Below are positions 7,974-16,145 of a stretch of 30,193 bases of DNA, in pieces. The stretch's first letter is position 1. Every line of letters starts with the position of its first letter. The notes under the pieces are model-generated. The model saw nothing but the letters and a program-made list of their open reading frames with translations, searched no databases and was not told the DNA's origin. The translations under genes were made by a program, and so were the position numbers. This DNA is from CALHVX01 sp964640725 (GTDB lineage Bacteria; Pseudomonadota; Gammaproteobacteria; Pseudomonadales; Azotimanducaceae): contig CAZXIJ010000037.1 of NCBI GenBank assembly GCA_964640725.1, positions 1 through 30,193 on the forward strand, given 5' to 3'.

Positions 7974-8591
7974 ATGAGACAGTTCATGCCCCGCGCCGCC
8001 GATCCCACAGTGCTTCAACGATTTTCCCGCTGGCTGCTGGCCCGCTGCGGCTGGCGGCTTGAAGGCGATGCGCCGCCCTTTGATCGCTGTGTGGTGATCG
8101 CCGCGCCGCACACGTCGAACTGGGATTTTCCCTGGATGCTGCTGATGGCGTTCGCCCTCGGCATGCCCGTGCGCTGGCTCGGCAAGCACACGCTGTTCCG
8201 CTGGCCCTTTGGCGGCGTCATGAGGGCGCTGGGCGGCATCGCGGTCGAGCGCAGCAAAAAAGGCGATCGTGTTCAGCGAATTGCCGAGACCTTCCGCCAG
8301 TCAGCAGCGCTGACATTGCTCGTGCCCCCGGAAGGAACACGCAGCCGCAGTGAGCACTGGCGTTCCGGCTTCTATCAGATCGCGCGGGCAGCCGAGGTGC
8401 CGATCGTGTTCAGCTACCTGGACTTCGGGCAACGGCGGGGCGGCATCGGCCCGGCCCTGTGGCCCAGTGACGACATGGCCTCTGACATGGATCAGATTCG
8501 TGCGTTCTACGCGCCGATGACCGGTCTGTTTCCCGAGCTGTCCGGCCCCGTGCGGCTGCGCGAAGAGGACGACAGCGGAGGCGCGCGCTAA
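7974..8591 (+). CDS. Lysophospholipid (1-acylglycerol-3-phosphate) acyltransferase family protein
   Basis: About 205 residues with the PlsC-type acyltransferase motifs: H46-TSNW-D51 (the HX4D catalytic pair in APHTSNWDFPW), a GGIAVERSKK segment at 87-96 (motif II region) and PPEGTRSRSEHWRSGFY at 118-134 (motif III). It should transfer an acyl group to a lysophospholipid or related acceptor at the inner membrane. The frame is open upstream to 7806, but that part is not protein-like; ATG 7974 was chosen because the conserved region begins shortly afterwards. ATG 7953 or 7986 are alternatives and no ribosome binding site decides between them. It ends 6 nt from the convergent CaiB/BaiF gene. It is short and compact for the family, with no obvious N-terminal membrane segment. 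Confidence 0.82.
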   Translation: MRQFMPRAADPTVLQRFSRWLLARCGWRLEGDAPPFDRCVVIAAPHTSNWDFPWMLLMAFALGMPVRWLGKHTLFRWPFGGVMRALGGIAVERSKKGDRVQRIAETFRQSAALTLLVPPEGTRSRSEHWRSGFYQIARAAEVPIVFSYLDFGQRRGGIGPALWPSDDMASDMDQIRAFYAPMTGLFPELSGPVRLREEDDSGGAR

Positions 8592-8597
8592 CGCCGG

Positions 8598-9806
8598 TCA
8601 GGCGTCAGCGCTACCGGCGCCAACGATGCCCCGGGCGATCAGCGCGCTGATCGCGTCGTCCTCGTAGCCATGCTCGGCGAGGATCGCGCGGGAGTGTTCC
8701 CCGACCTTCGGCGCCAGCGCCGGTGTACGTTGCTGCTCGCCGGACAGGTTGAAGGGCGTCGCCAGCGTACGGTCGTAGCCGGGCTCTGTCGATTCAGTGG
8801 GGACGATGACCCCGTTGGCGATGAGCTGTTCGTCGTGAATCACCTCTGAGTTCTGGTAGACCTTGCTGAACACCAGGCCTCGCTCATCCAGCCTGCGCGA
8901 CAGTTCTTTGATCGACAGCGCAGCCACGGCATCGGCAATCATTGCCCGGGCCTCGAAGCGATGTTTGAAGACGCTGCGCACATCTGTAAAGCGCTCGTCC
9001 TCAAGCCATTCCGGATGATCGAGCGCGTCGGCGAGCAGCGGCCAGCCCTGCTTGGCGTTCTGCATGCCCAGCAGCACGAAGCGATCGTCCGCGCAGCGAT
9101 AGACGTTGGTAAAGGGGCTCGACCAGCCTTCGGCGTCGCGCCGGGCGACCGCATCGGCACCGCTGAGGGTGGCCTGCAGGTTGAGCCCGTTCGCCCAGGT
9201 GCCGGTGGCGGCCAGGGATGTATCGACCATCGACCCGAGGCCCGTCTGCTCGCGCTTGAAGAGAGCCAGCATGATGCCGCTGAAGAGCGACAGCGCGGTC
9301 GCGTGATCGCCGACGCCGCCTGCGGGCAGGGCCGGGGGTACGTCCTTGTCGCGCATCATGTCCTGAATGCCGCTGCGGGCGAACCATCCCGTCAGGTCAA
9401 AGGCGCGCCGGTCGGCATCGGGCCCCTGCAGGCCGTAACCTGAAATCTGGGCCAGAATCAGCCTGGGGTTGATCTCGTGCAGTGCCTCGAAGGTGAGGCC
9501 GAATCGCTTCAGGCGCCCGGCGCTGAAGTTCACGACCAGCACGTCGGCATCACTGACCAGGCTCAGCAGCACATCGCGCCCGTCGGGTTGGGCAATGTCC
9601 AGCGCCAGGCTGCGCTTGTTGCGCCCGGTGAGCTGCCAGCTGTGATCGATGGGGTGGCCCGCAGAGATCGTGCGGTGCCGGTCGCCGGTCAACGGTTCCA
9701 CCTTCAGGACGTTGGCACCGTAATCCGACATGATAGTCGCGGCGCAGGGCCCGGCGAGGAACGACCCTGCATCGACGACTTTGATGCCTTTCAGAATGTT
9801 GCTCAT
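8598..9806 (-). CDS. CaiB/BaiF family III CoA-transferase
   Basis: A 402-residue class III CoA-transferase, which moves CoA from an acyl-CoA donor to a free carboxylic acid such as carnitine, bile acid, oxalate or 2-methylacyl substrates. It starts MSNILKGIKVVDAGSFLAGP, followed by SDYGANVLKVEP and GRNKRSLALDI, the family N-terminal signature. D167 in GGVGDHATALSLF aligns with the catalytic aspartate that forms the acyl anhydride intermediate in formyl-CoA transferase. The start codon overlaps the stop of the helix-hairpin-helix gene by 4 bp (ATGA), so the two are translated together although no functional link is obvious. The substrate cannot be read from the sequence; racemase activity (Amacr-like) is an alternative. 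Confidence 0.88.
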   Translation of the reverse strand: MSNILKGIKVVDAGSFLAGPCAATIMSDYGANVLKVEPLTGDRHRTISAGHPIDHSWQLTGRNKRSLALDIAQPDGRDVLLSLVSDADVLVVNFSAGRLKRFGLTFEALHEINPRLILAQISGYGLQGPDADRRAFDLTGWFARSGIQDMMRDKDVPPALPAGGVGDHATALSLFSGIMLALFKREQTGLGSMVDTSLAATGTWANGLNLQATLSGADAVARRDAEGWSSPFTNVYRCADDRFVLLGMQNAKQGWPLLADALDHPEWLEDERFTDVRSVFKHRFEARAMIADAVAALSIKELSRRLDERGLVFSKVYQNSEVIHDEQLIANGVIVPTESTEPGYDRTLATPFNLSGEQQRTPALAPKVGEHSRAILAEHGYEDDAISALIARGIVGAGSADA

Positions 9807-10543
9807 GCTTGGCTTGCTCCGGTGGCCGACGCCAGCTGTTTCGCCTGGGCAACCCAGTCATCGCGTTCGATGCGCCCGCTGAATCGCTCCAGGCGCTCGT
9901 CCATAAAAGCGATATCCGCCGGTGTCCAGGACGCGATCTGCCAGAAGTAGTAGACCCCCTGCTCGGCGAGCAGCGCGGCGAGGCGCGGACCGACGCCGCG
10001 GATGCGCGTCAGGTCGTCCTGGCCGTCGGGCAGTGTCTGTGCGCCGCTGGGCGGCGAGTCCGCCGCCGGGGACCGCACTGTCGGCAGGCCGCCGGGAGGC
10101 GTTTGCAGCGCTGCCAACTGGGCTTCAATTTGTCCCAGCCGCATCCGGATCGGCGACAGATCCAGCTGGTGTTGGCTTCGGGGCAGGGTGCGGACGTAGC
10201 GCTCAAGATCACTGATGCGCTCCAGCACCACGGCCAGGCCCCGTTCATCACCGGGCGCGGGGGGCGCGAGGGGCAGAGGCGCTTCAGGCTGGACGATTGC
10301 TGCCGGCGCGGGCGACCCCGCGGTGCGCAGCGGGGCAGTCTGCTCGCCCTGGGGCTCAATGCCGCCGTCAATGATGTCCAGCTGTGCGCACAGACGGTCC
10401 CAGGGGCTAAGCGGTCCCGCTGGGACAGCCTGGGCGCTGGCCGGCGCGGCAAGGCTGCGCCGGATCCACCACCGACCGAGCAAAATGCCCAGAAACAGAG
10501 CGGTCAGCGCAAAGAGCAGAAGCTTCAGTATGGTGTAGAGCAT
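9803..10543 (-). CDS. Membrane-anchored helix-hairpin-helix protein
   Basis: A 246-residue protein with three parts. Residues 1-25 are a single membrane helix (LYTILKLLLFALTALFLGIL) followed by the positive stretch RWWIRR. The middle is Pro/Ala-rich with a probable short coiled coil (RISDLERYVRTLPRSQ, MRLGQIEAQLAAL). The last 75 residues are a helix-hairpin-helix domain with RIRGVGPRLAALLAEQGVYY, then FWQIASWTPADIAF and RIERDDWVAQAKQLA. This C-terminal domain matches the COG3743 type, annotated as flap-endonuclease-like but without demonstrated nuclease activity; it also occurs fused to other proteins. The ATG at 10543 has GGAGA upstream; the longer frame to 10726 lies inside the receptor gene. 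It overlaps the CoA-transferase start by 4 bp. The function is unknown. Confidence 0.78.
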   Translation of the reverse strand: MLYTILKLLLFALTALFLGILLGRWWIRRSLAAPASAQAVPAGPLSPWDRLCAQLDIIDGGIEPQGEQTAPLRTAGSPAPAAIVQPEAPLPLAPPAPGDERGLAVVLERISDLERYVRTLPRSQHQLDLSPIRMRLGQIEAQLAALQTPPGGLPTVRSPAADSPPSGAQTLPDGQDDLTRIRGVGPRLAALLAEQGVYYFWQIASWTPADIAFMDERLERFSGRIERDDWVAQAKQLASATGASQA

Positions 10544-10590
10544 CGCGGCAGGTCTCCGGGCGGTACGCCCCAACCCTACCGCGCAGGGCG

Positions 10591-12858
10591 CTAGAAATCG
10601 ACGCGCACCCCGGCGCTGGCCGTGCGGTCCTTGTTGGGCCGGGCGCCGTAGGGCTGACGTCCCATGATGTCCTCTTCGCCGGTCAGGTTCTCGACCCGCG
10701 CGAAGAGCCGCACACCGGGTGACCACTGGTAGAACGCGGCGAGGTCGAAGGTCAGCGAATCGTCGGTTTGCTCGAAGCTGCCGCAGCTGGCGCGCACACA
10801 GACCTCGTCGACGTAGTTCATGTTGACGTTGACGCCCCAGCGATCGGTTTCCGCGCCGACGGTGGCGCTTGCCTGCCGTTCCGGAATGTACGGGATCGGG
10901 TCGCCGGCCGTCACGTCGCCAAAGAAGTCGGTGTCGGCGATGTCCGTATCGAACTCGCCGTCAATGTAGGTAAAGGCCAGCGTGTAGGGAAAGCGGATTG
11001 GCCCGTTCGCCGCGAAGCTGCCGCTCAGGAGCAGCTCCAGCCCCTGCACCGTGGCGGCGTCGCCGTTAAATGCATCACCGATCGTGCAGTCGGAGCCCGA
11101 GGACGCGGTGCACTCGCCGAGCAGGTTGTCGTAGTCGCTGCGGAAGTAGGTCAGTTCGCCGTACACCTGTTCGGCGGTAAAGCGCACGCCAAGTTCGGTG
11201 TTGATCGCTTCTTCTTCGTCGACGCCGGGCGAGTTGCTGGGCGCAGAGAATCCTTTGTGCACGCCGCCGAACAGCTCGACGTTGTCGCTGGCCCGCCAGG
11301 TAACGCCCAGCCCCGGCAGCCAGACTCGAGTCTGGTTGTCGCGGGTGCTGCGCAGGTTGCTCGCGGCGCGCGAGGCGGGGTCGGCGGTGCGCCCGTCCCG
11401 GATCTCGTAGCGCGTGCGCTGCTGGTCGATGTCTTCGTAGCGCAGGCCGGGCGTCAGCGTCCAGTCACCGATCGCGATGCGGTCATGCACGAACACCGAT
11501 ACAGCCTCGGCTTCCTGAATACGGTTGCCGGCGTTGCCGAGCAGGCCCAGATCGTCCAGGACCAGGATGCCGTTCTGCTGGCTGTAGGTGCTGTTGCGCT
11601 GCAGGCGATCTTCTTCGTCCTCGTGATAGCGCAACCCGAACTTCAGCTCGTGGCTCACGGTGCCGGTCTCGAAGGTGGCGTCCAGGCCCAGCTGAATCCC
11701 CCGGGAGTAGTACTCACGGGCATTGCTGCGCAGCTGCAGGCTGCCCGGCGCGGTATCCAGGGTGCCATCCAGAATGGCGCTCAGCTGGTCGGGCGCGAAC
11801 CCGTCAACGCTGGCGCCGCTGTTGATGGCCTGAATAACGTTGAACCAGCTGGTGCGGCTGAAGGATTGCGCGTCGGTGCTGCCGTCCAGGTCTACCCCTT
11901 CGGTCTTGAACCAGTCCCGCTCGTGCTCGTTGCTGTAGGCCACAGTGTTCAGGCTGATGCTGTCGCTCAGGGCGAAGTCGTAGCGCAGGATGACCTGCTC
12001 GTGCTCGGTCTCGATGTTGTCCAGCGCCGATAGCCCGTAGCGCCGGAACGCGTCGTTGCCGAAGTCGGCATCGGTCAGTCCCAGGTAGCTCTGATCCGAG
12101 TCCTGGTCGGCGTACTGCAGTTTCAGCTCTACAGCATGGCGGCTGCCTTCCGGCGCGTAGCTCAGCTTGACGGTGTAGTCCCGCACATCCAGGCCGCTGT
12201 CGCCGCCTCGATCGATGTCCTGAAAGCCGTCGCTGCGCCATTGGTGCGTCTCGACCAGAAAGCCGAAACCGGATTCGGTCCGGGCGCCGTAGTGGGCGTG
12301 CACCCGATAGGTGGCGTCTTCGCCAGCTTCCAGCAGCGCGCTGCCGCCGGCTTCCAGGGGAATGGGCGTCGAGATCATGTTGAGCGCGCCGCCAATGGTA
12401 TACGGCCCCTGAGTGATCGCGGCCGGACCCTTCAGCACCTCGATGGCGTTCATGCGCCCCAGGGTCGGAAAGTAGTAGGCGCTGGGTGCCGAGTAGGGTG
12501 CCGGGGCGATGAGCACGTTGTCCTCGAGCAGCGTGATGCGGCCGCTGCGCTCCGTGGCCACGCCGCGAATGCTGATGTTCGGGCGCAGCCCGTAGCCGTC
12601 TTCGACCTGTACGGAAACGCCGGGCACCTGTCGGATGGCGCGCTGGATGTCGGAGTAGCCAAGGCGCTGCAGATCCTCTTGCCCCAGGTACCGGGCGCTG
12701 CCGGCGACCTGCTCGCCGAACTCGCGCTGGCCCACAATCGTGACCTCTTCGATGTTGGTAAGTCGCTTACCACTATCCGCGGAGACTTGCGTACCGCAGA
12801 GGGCGAGGCACGCGGAAAGTACTCCCGAGAAGAGGCGCGTGAAGGCAGGGTGGAGCAT
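10591..12858 (-). CDS. TonB-dependent outer-membrane receptor, FecA/siderophore-like
   Basis: A 755-residue outer-membrane receptor. It has a signal peptide (MLHPAFTRLFSGVLSACLAL...VSA), a TonB box (EEVTIVG, about 37-43) and a plug domain with LRPNISIRGV, RITLLEDNVLIAPAPYSAPS and VLKGPAAITQGPYTIGGAL. A long beta-barrel follows, ending in a C-terminal aromatic (VRVDF), as expected for Bam-dependent insertion. The plug wording is close to FecA-type ferric dicitrate receptors, so an iron-chelate substrate is likely. There is no N-terminal signalling extension and no FecIR pair beside it, so it is not a transducer. A Fur-like box 35 nt upstream of the start supports iron-repressed expression. The exact ligand is unknown. 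Confidence 0.9.
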   Translation of the reverse strand: MLHPAFTRLFSGVLSACLALCGTQVSADSGKRLTNIEEVTIVGQREFGEQVAGSARYLGQEDLQRLGYSDIQRAIRQVPGVSVQVEDGYGLRPNISIRGVATERSGRITLLEDNVLIAPAPYSAPSAYYFPTLGRMNAIEVLKGPAAITQGPYTIGGALNMISTPIPLEAGGSALLEAGEDATYRVHAHYGARTESGFGFLVETHQWRSDGFQDIDRGGDSGLDVRDYTVKLSYAPEGSRHAVELKLQYADQDSDQSYLGLTDADFGNDAFRRYGLSALDNIETEHEQVILRYDFALSDSISLNTVAYSNEHERDWFKTEGVDLDGSTDAQSFSRTSWFNVIQAINSGASVDGFAPDQLSAILDGTLDTAPGSLQLRSNAREYYSRGIQLGLDATFETGTVSHELKFGLRYHEDEEDRLQRNSTYSQQNGILVLDDLGLLGNAGNRIQEAEAVSVFVHDRIAIGDWTLTPGLRYEDIDQQRTRYEIRDGRTADPASRAASNLRSTRDNQTRVWLPGLGVTWRASDNVELFGGVHKGFSAPSNSPGVDEEEAINTELGVRFTAEQVYGELTYFRSDYDNLLGECTASSGSDCTIGDAFNGDAATVQGLELLLSGSFAANGPIRFPYTLAFTYIDGEFDTDIADTDFFGDVTAGDPIPYIPERQASATVGAETDRWGVNVNMNYVDEVCVRASCGSFEQTDDSLTFDLAAFYQWSPGVRLFARVENLTGEEDIMGRQPYGARPNKDRTASAGVRVDF

Positions 12859-12892
12859 TTGCGTTGCTTGGCCGATTAAAAAGGGAACTCTA

Positions 12893-12911
12893 ATTAATAA
12901 TCGTTGTCATT
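12893..12911 (-). promoter_or_regulatory. Fur-like box upstream of FecA-like receptor
   Basis: Read on the minus strand the site is AATGACAACGATTATTAAT, matching the gammaproteobacterial Fur consensus AATGATAATNATTATCATT at 14 of 18 defined positions. It lies 35 nt before the receptor start codon, where bound Fur-Fe(II) would block transcription. Part of it is copied in the adjacent 24-bp tandem repeat. Confidence 0.6.
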
Positions 12912-12945
12912 TGCAAGTCGTTAATCGTTGTCATTTGCAAGTCGT
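12898..12945. repeat. Two tandem copies of a 24-bp unit overlapping the Fur-like box
   Basis: Positions 12898-12921 and 12922-12945 are identical 24-bp units that contain AATCGTTGTCATTTGCAAG. The first copy, with its upstream flank, gives the better Fur-box match; the second keeps only half of it. This looks like a recent tandem duplication of the operator region or a naturally doubled Fur site. Confidence 0.85.
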
Positions 12946-13296
12946 TTCAGTGCCATCAGTAACGCGTTTTCCCGTCGGCCCACGGGGGTAACTCGTCCGA
13001 CGCATCGGAAGATCCCATTCACGACAGATTGAACACGTTCCAAAAAGTGGTAGGGTCGCAGCGGCCACTGGAGAAATCGGCACGCAGTCGCGGGACATGG
13101 ACCTTGAGTCCGGACCCTTCGACTGCGGCAGATGCCGTTAGGGTGTGGCACGCCGGATGTTGACGCTGGGTGATCGATTGCGTAGTCAAGCGTGCGCTTG
13201 TTCGTCTCTCTCTTTTACCCTAGCCAGCTATTGATCGGCAGCTTACTCCGAGGCTCGTTGGGCATCGGGTATCTTTTTTGGAGAGGGAACTATTTC

Positions 13297-15831
13297 ATGT
13301 CTTATAGAGATGTCGGTCGTCCGACCATCGCTGTCCTCATGGCGTTTGTTGCTGCGGGGCTGCTGTTCCTTGGTTCAGGGCAAGCGCTTGCCCAGGCAAG
13401 CGGTCAGGAGCCTTCGGCAGGAAGCATTATTGAAGAAATCACGGTAGTCGCGCGGAGAACGGAGGAGACTCTGCAGGAGGTACCGGTGACGGTGACCGCG
13501 ATTGGCGGAGAAACCCTCGATCGCTACCAGATCGATCAGGTTGCGGACGTGCAGAGCCGAGTACCTGCACTGACAATTCAGGTGGGCGGCTCGGGTGCGG
13601 GCGCCTCTGTGAACCTGCGCGGCGTAGGCTCGTCGGCAATTTCTTCCGCTTTTGATTCAGCGGTAGCCTTTGATATCGACGGCGTGCAGGTGAGTTCGGC
13701 TCGCCTGGTTCAAGCTGCCTTTTTTGACTCGGCGCAGATCGACGTGCTCAAGGGACCACAGACCTTGTACTTTGGCAAGAGCGCGACCGCAGGTGTGTTC
13801 TCGCTGCGCTCTGAAGATCCGACCCCCGAGTGGGAATTCGGATTCGACACCGCCTACGAGTTCGAAGAGCTTGGTCGCACCTTCAGCGGCTATGCCTCGG
13901 GGCCCATCACGGAGACGCTGGGTGTTCGTGCTGCCGCTTACTACAACGACATCAATCGTTTCATGGAGATCGATCCGAATTCCTTTGCAGCCAATGAATC
14001 CCGGGGACAGGAAAACTTCGTAGGTCGATTGACTTTCGATTGGGATGCATCAGATACCATTGCTGCAAACCTGAAAATTAACTACATCCGCAACGAGAAC
14101 GATGGCGCGAATCAGTTTCGAGACATCGATTGCGGCCCCAACGGGGTGGCTGATCCTGTCATCTTTGGATTTGGCAACGCCATCATTCCGTCTGAGGCGG
14201 ACTGCGACATTGAAGACAGTGTTTTTCCTCAACCAGATTCTGACCCCGTTACCTTGGGTGGCGTCGCGCCGCCGTCCAACCGGGCCGCCGGCGAGTTTGC
14301 CGATAACAACGGTTTGCCGTTTGGCGAAAGCGAGATTCTCTTCACACGGCTGAAGCTCGATGTTGACTTGACGGATAGCCTGACGCTGACCTCGACCACC
14401 GGCTATATGGACTTTGAGGCGAAAGACCGTGACGCCTTCAGCTTTGTCGGTGTCGGCCCCGCGACGCCGTTGGACCCAGCAGCGCCCCTCGCACCCGCGA
14501 TCGGCGCGATCAATGGACCGGGCGTTGGTCTGGGTCTGGGCAGCAACCTGGCGACGAATATCACCGAGCAGTTCACCCAGGAACTCCGTCTTTACTCGAG
14601 CTACAGCGGACCGATCAACTTTCAGATCGGTGCCTTCTATGAATCTCGTGACATCATCTTCAGTACCGCAGAGCAGGCTTTCAACGTGCCTTTGGCCTTC
14701 GGTACCGGGTTGAGCAACGGGATTGGTTTTGACTACCAGCGCGAGCACACGACGGACACCAAGGCACTGTCGTTCTTCGGTAGCGTTGATTTCGACCTGA
14801 CGGACCGCCTAACCCTGACGGCCGGCCTGCGTTGGACCGATGAAGAAAAGGAAAACGATATTTCCATACCCTTCATCAATCCAATCATTGCTGGACTGGA
14901 TCTCGACGGTGATGGTGAGCCCAATTTTGTCTCCAGCGGGTTCCAGTCAAACAAGATTGAGTTCGAAGACGACAATCTGTCTCCTGAAATCACAGCGACC
15001 TACGCGGTATCGGACTCGGTCAACGTGTTTGCGGCATACAAGAGCGGGTTCAAGTCCGGAGGCATCGACAACAGCGCGCTCCCCGGCGCCGGCCTTGCGG
15101 GGATTGGAAATCAAACGATTAACCCCGCGACGGGAAACACGTTCGATGCGGACGCGACGGGCGGTCTGATATTCGACTCGGAAACCGTTGACGGCGGCGA
15201 GATCGGTATCAAATCGCAGCTTGCTGACCGCGCTTTGCGGCTGAACGCCACGCTCTACTACTACGTATTCGAAGACCTGCAGGTGCAGCAGTTCGACGGG
15301 GTTGCTGTGCAGTTCGCGACGTTCAACGCCGGCGAGCTGACGACTTACGGCCTCGACGTCGACTATACTTGGCTAACGCCAATCACGGGTCTTTCGGTCA
15401 GCGGCTCCCTCGGTTTCCTGAGCTCTCAGTTTACCGATACTTTCGTGGACGTTCTGGGCGTGGATCTTGACGGTCGCGATGCGGCACTGGCCCCGGACTT
15501 TGCGGGTAACGTCGCGGTGGACTACTACACGCCGATCGGCAGTAGCCTGAGGCTCGCCATTGGCGGCAACCTCGCCTACGCGGGTGACCAGTTCACGGGC
15601 AACGGGTCTTTCCAGGTGTCACAGGATTCCTTTGCGACGGTTGATGCTTACATCTCGCTCGGTTCGATTGACGAGCGATGGGAGGTGTCATTGTTCGCGA
15701 CCAATCTGACCGACGAGCAGGTCATTACGAATTCCGGGAATCGGCCGTTCCTGCCGCCGGGCGGTGATGACAACGTCGTGACCCTGAATCGAGGGCGTCA
15801 GATCAGCCTGCGTGTTGGTCTGGATTTCTGA
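13297..15831 (+). CDS. TonB-dependent outer-membrane receptor, substrate unknown
   Basis: An 844-residue receptor with a signal peptide (GRPTIAVLMAFVAAGLLFLG...ALAQA, about 1-33), a TonB box (EEITVVARR) and a plug domain of the type common in sphingomonads and marine gammaproteobacteria (VPVTVTAIGGETLDRYQI, SVNLRGVGSSAISSAFDS, QIDVLKGPQTLYFGKSATAG). A long barrel ends SLRVGLDF. This receptor class often imports compounds other than siderophores, such as terpenoid, aromatic, lipid or glycan molecules, but the ligand cannot be read here. ATG 13297 has GGAGAGG 10 nt upstream. Base composition in several stretches (for example 14041-14100) is clearly lower in GC than the neighbours. A strong terminator follows directly, so the gene is probably monocistronic. 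Confidence 0.9.
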   Translation: MSYRDVGRPTIAVLMAFVAAGLLFLGSGQALAQASGQEPSAGSIIEEITVVARRTEETLQEVPVTVTAIGGETLDRYQIDQVADVQSRVPALTIQVGGSGAGASVNLRGVGSSAISSAFDSAVAFDIDGVQVSSARLVQAAFFDSAQIDVLKGPQTLYFGKSATAGVFSLRSEDPTPEWEFGFDTAYEFEELGRTFSGYASGPITETLGVRAAAYYNDINRFMEIDPNSFAANESRGQENFVGRLTFDWDASDTIAANLKINYIRNENDGANQFRDIDCGPNGVADPVIFGFGNAIIPSEADCDIEDSVFPQPDSDPVTLGGVAPPSNRAAGEFADNNGLPFGESEILFTRLKLDVDLTDSLTLTSTTGYMDFEAKDRDAFSFVGVGPATPLDPAAPLAPAIGAINGPGVGLGLGSNLATNITEQFTQELRLYSSYSGPINFQIGAFYESRDIIFSTAEQAFNVPLAFGTGLSNGIGFDYQREHTTDTKALSFFGSVDFDLTDRLTLTAGLRWTDEEKENDISIPFINPIIAGLDLDGDGEPNFVSSGFQSNKIEFEDDNLSPEITATYAVSDSVNVFAAYKSGFKSGGIDNSALPGAGLAGIGNQTINPATGNTFDADATGGLIFDSETVDGGEIGIKSQLADRALRLNATLYYYVFEDLQVQQFDGVAVQFATFNAGELTTYGLDVDYTWLTPITGLSVSGSLGFLSSQFTDTFVDVLGVDLDGRDAALAPDFAGNVAVDYYTPIGSSLRLAIGGNLAYAGDQFTGNGSFQVSQDSFATVDAYISLGSIDERWEVSLFATNLTDEQVITNSGNRPFLPPGGDDNVVTLNRGRQISLRVGLDF

Positions 15832-15846
15832 TCTTCGATTCTCCCA

Positions 15847-15890
15847 AGAGCCAGGCGATCCGGCCTGGCTCTGTCCTTTCTTCTTCGCAA
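15847..15890 (+). terminator. Rho-independent terminator after the second TonB receptor
   Basis: AGAGCCAGGC (15847-15856), loop GATCCG, GCCTGGCTCT (15863-15872) is a perfect 10-bp stem starting 15 nt after the stop codon. It is followed by the pyrimidine/T-rich run GTCCTTTCTTCTTC. A second, weaker hairpin with arms 15893-15899 and 15905-15911 follows without a T tract. Confidence 0.82.
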
Positions 15891-16145
15891 GGGCCGGGGT
15901 AAAGCTCCGGCTCTGCTGTCCCGTCTCGCCGATTCTCCTTGTCTGTCAGTGACTTAGCGATTGATCTGTAGTCAATTGCTGTTCGCCGTATTGGCCGCCT
16001 GCGCTGCACCGGTGACCCCCCGTGCTTTCGCCCCGACGCCATCTGTCAGTGTCATAAGTCTCTGACATCCTTACATTTTCGCTGCCGAGACGTTAGCCAA
16101 CTATCGTCAGTTCCGCTAAGCTCGATCGCACTATAGGAGAGCAAC
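15891..16145 (+). promoter_or_regulatory. Upstream region of the monooxygenase gene, with repeated TCTGTCAGTG
   Basis: This non-coding region between the terminator and the EthA-like gene contains two copies of TCTGTCAGTG exactly 100 bp apart (15942-15951 and 16042-16051). The first lies in the palindrome GTCAGTGAC. The second is paired with CTGACA 12 nt further on, making TGTCAG-N12-CTGACA. These could be binding sites for a local repressor. AGGAGA (16135-16140) is the ribosome binding site for ATG 16146. No confident -35/-10 was found. Confidence 0.35.

Larger units (their letters stand above)
12859..13296. promoter_or_regulatory. 438-bp intergenic region between divergent TonB receptors
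   Basis: No gene is seen here. The left end holds the Fur-like box and 24-bp tandem repeat serving the minus-strand receptor. A possible sigma70-type promoter for the plus-strand receptor is TTGAAC (13029-13034), 16-nt spacer, TAGGGT (13051-13056), which would leave a leader of about 240 nt. An inverted repeat CAAGCGTGCGCTTG at 13187-13200 lies in that leader. GGAGAGG at 13280-13286 is the ribosome binding site of the ATG at 13297. The open frame from 13192 is not receptor-like before 13297. Confidence 0.4.

Noticed and set aside
10768..12033. 421-codon plus-strand open frame
   Set aside because: It is antisense to the FecA-like receptor and has no ribosome binding site or recognisable motifs.
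15893..15911. Second hairpin after the receptor gene as a terminator
   Set aside because: It has a 7-bp stem with one wobble and no T tract; the hairpin at 15847-15872 is the better terminator.
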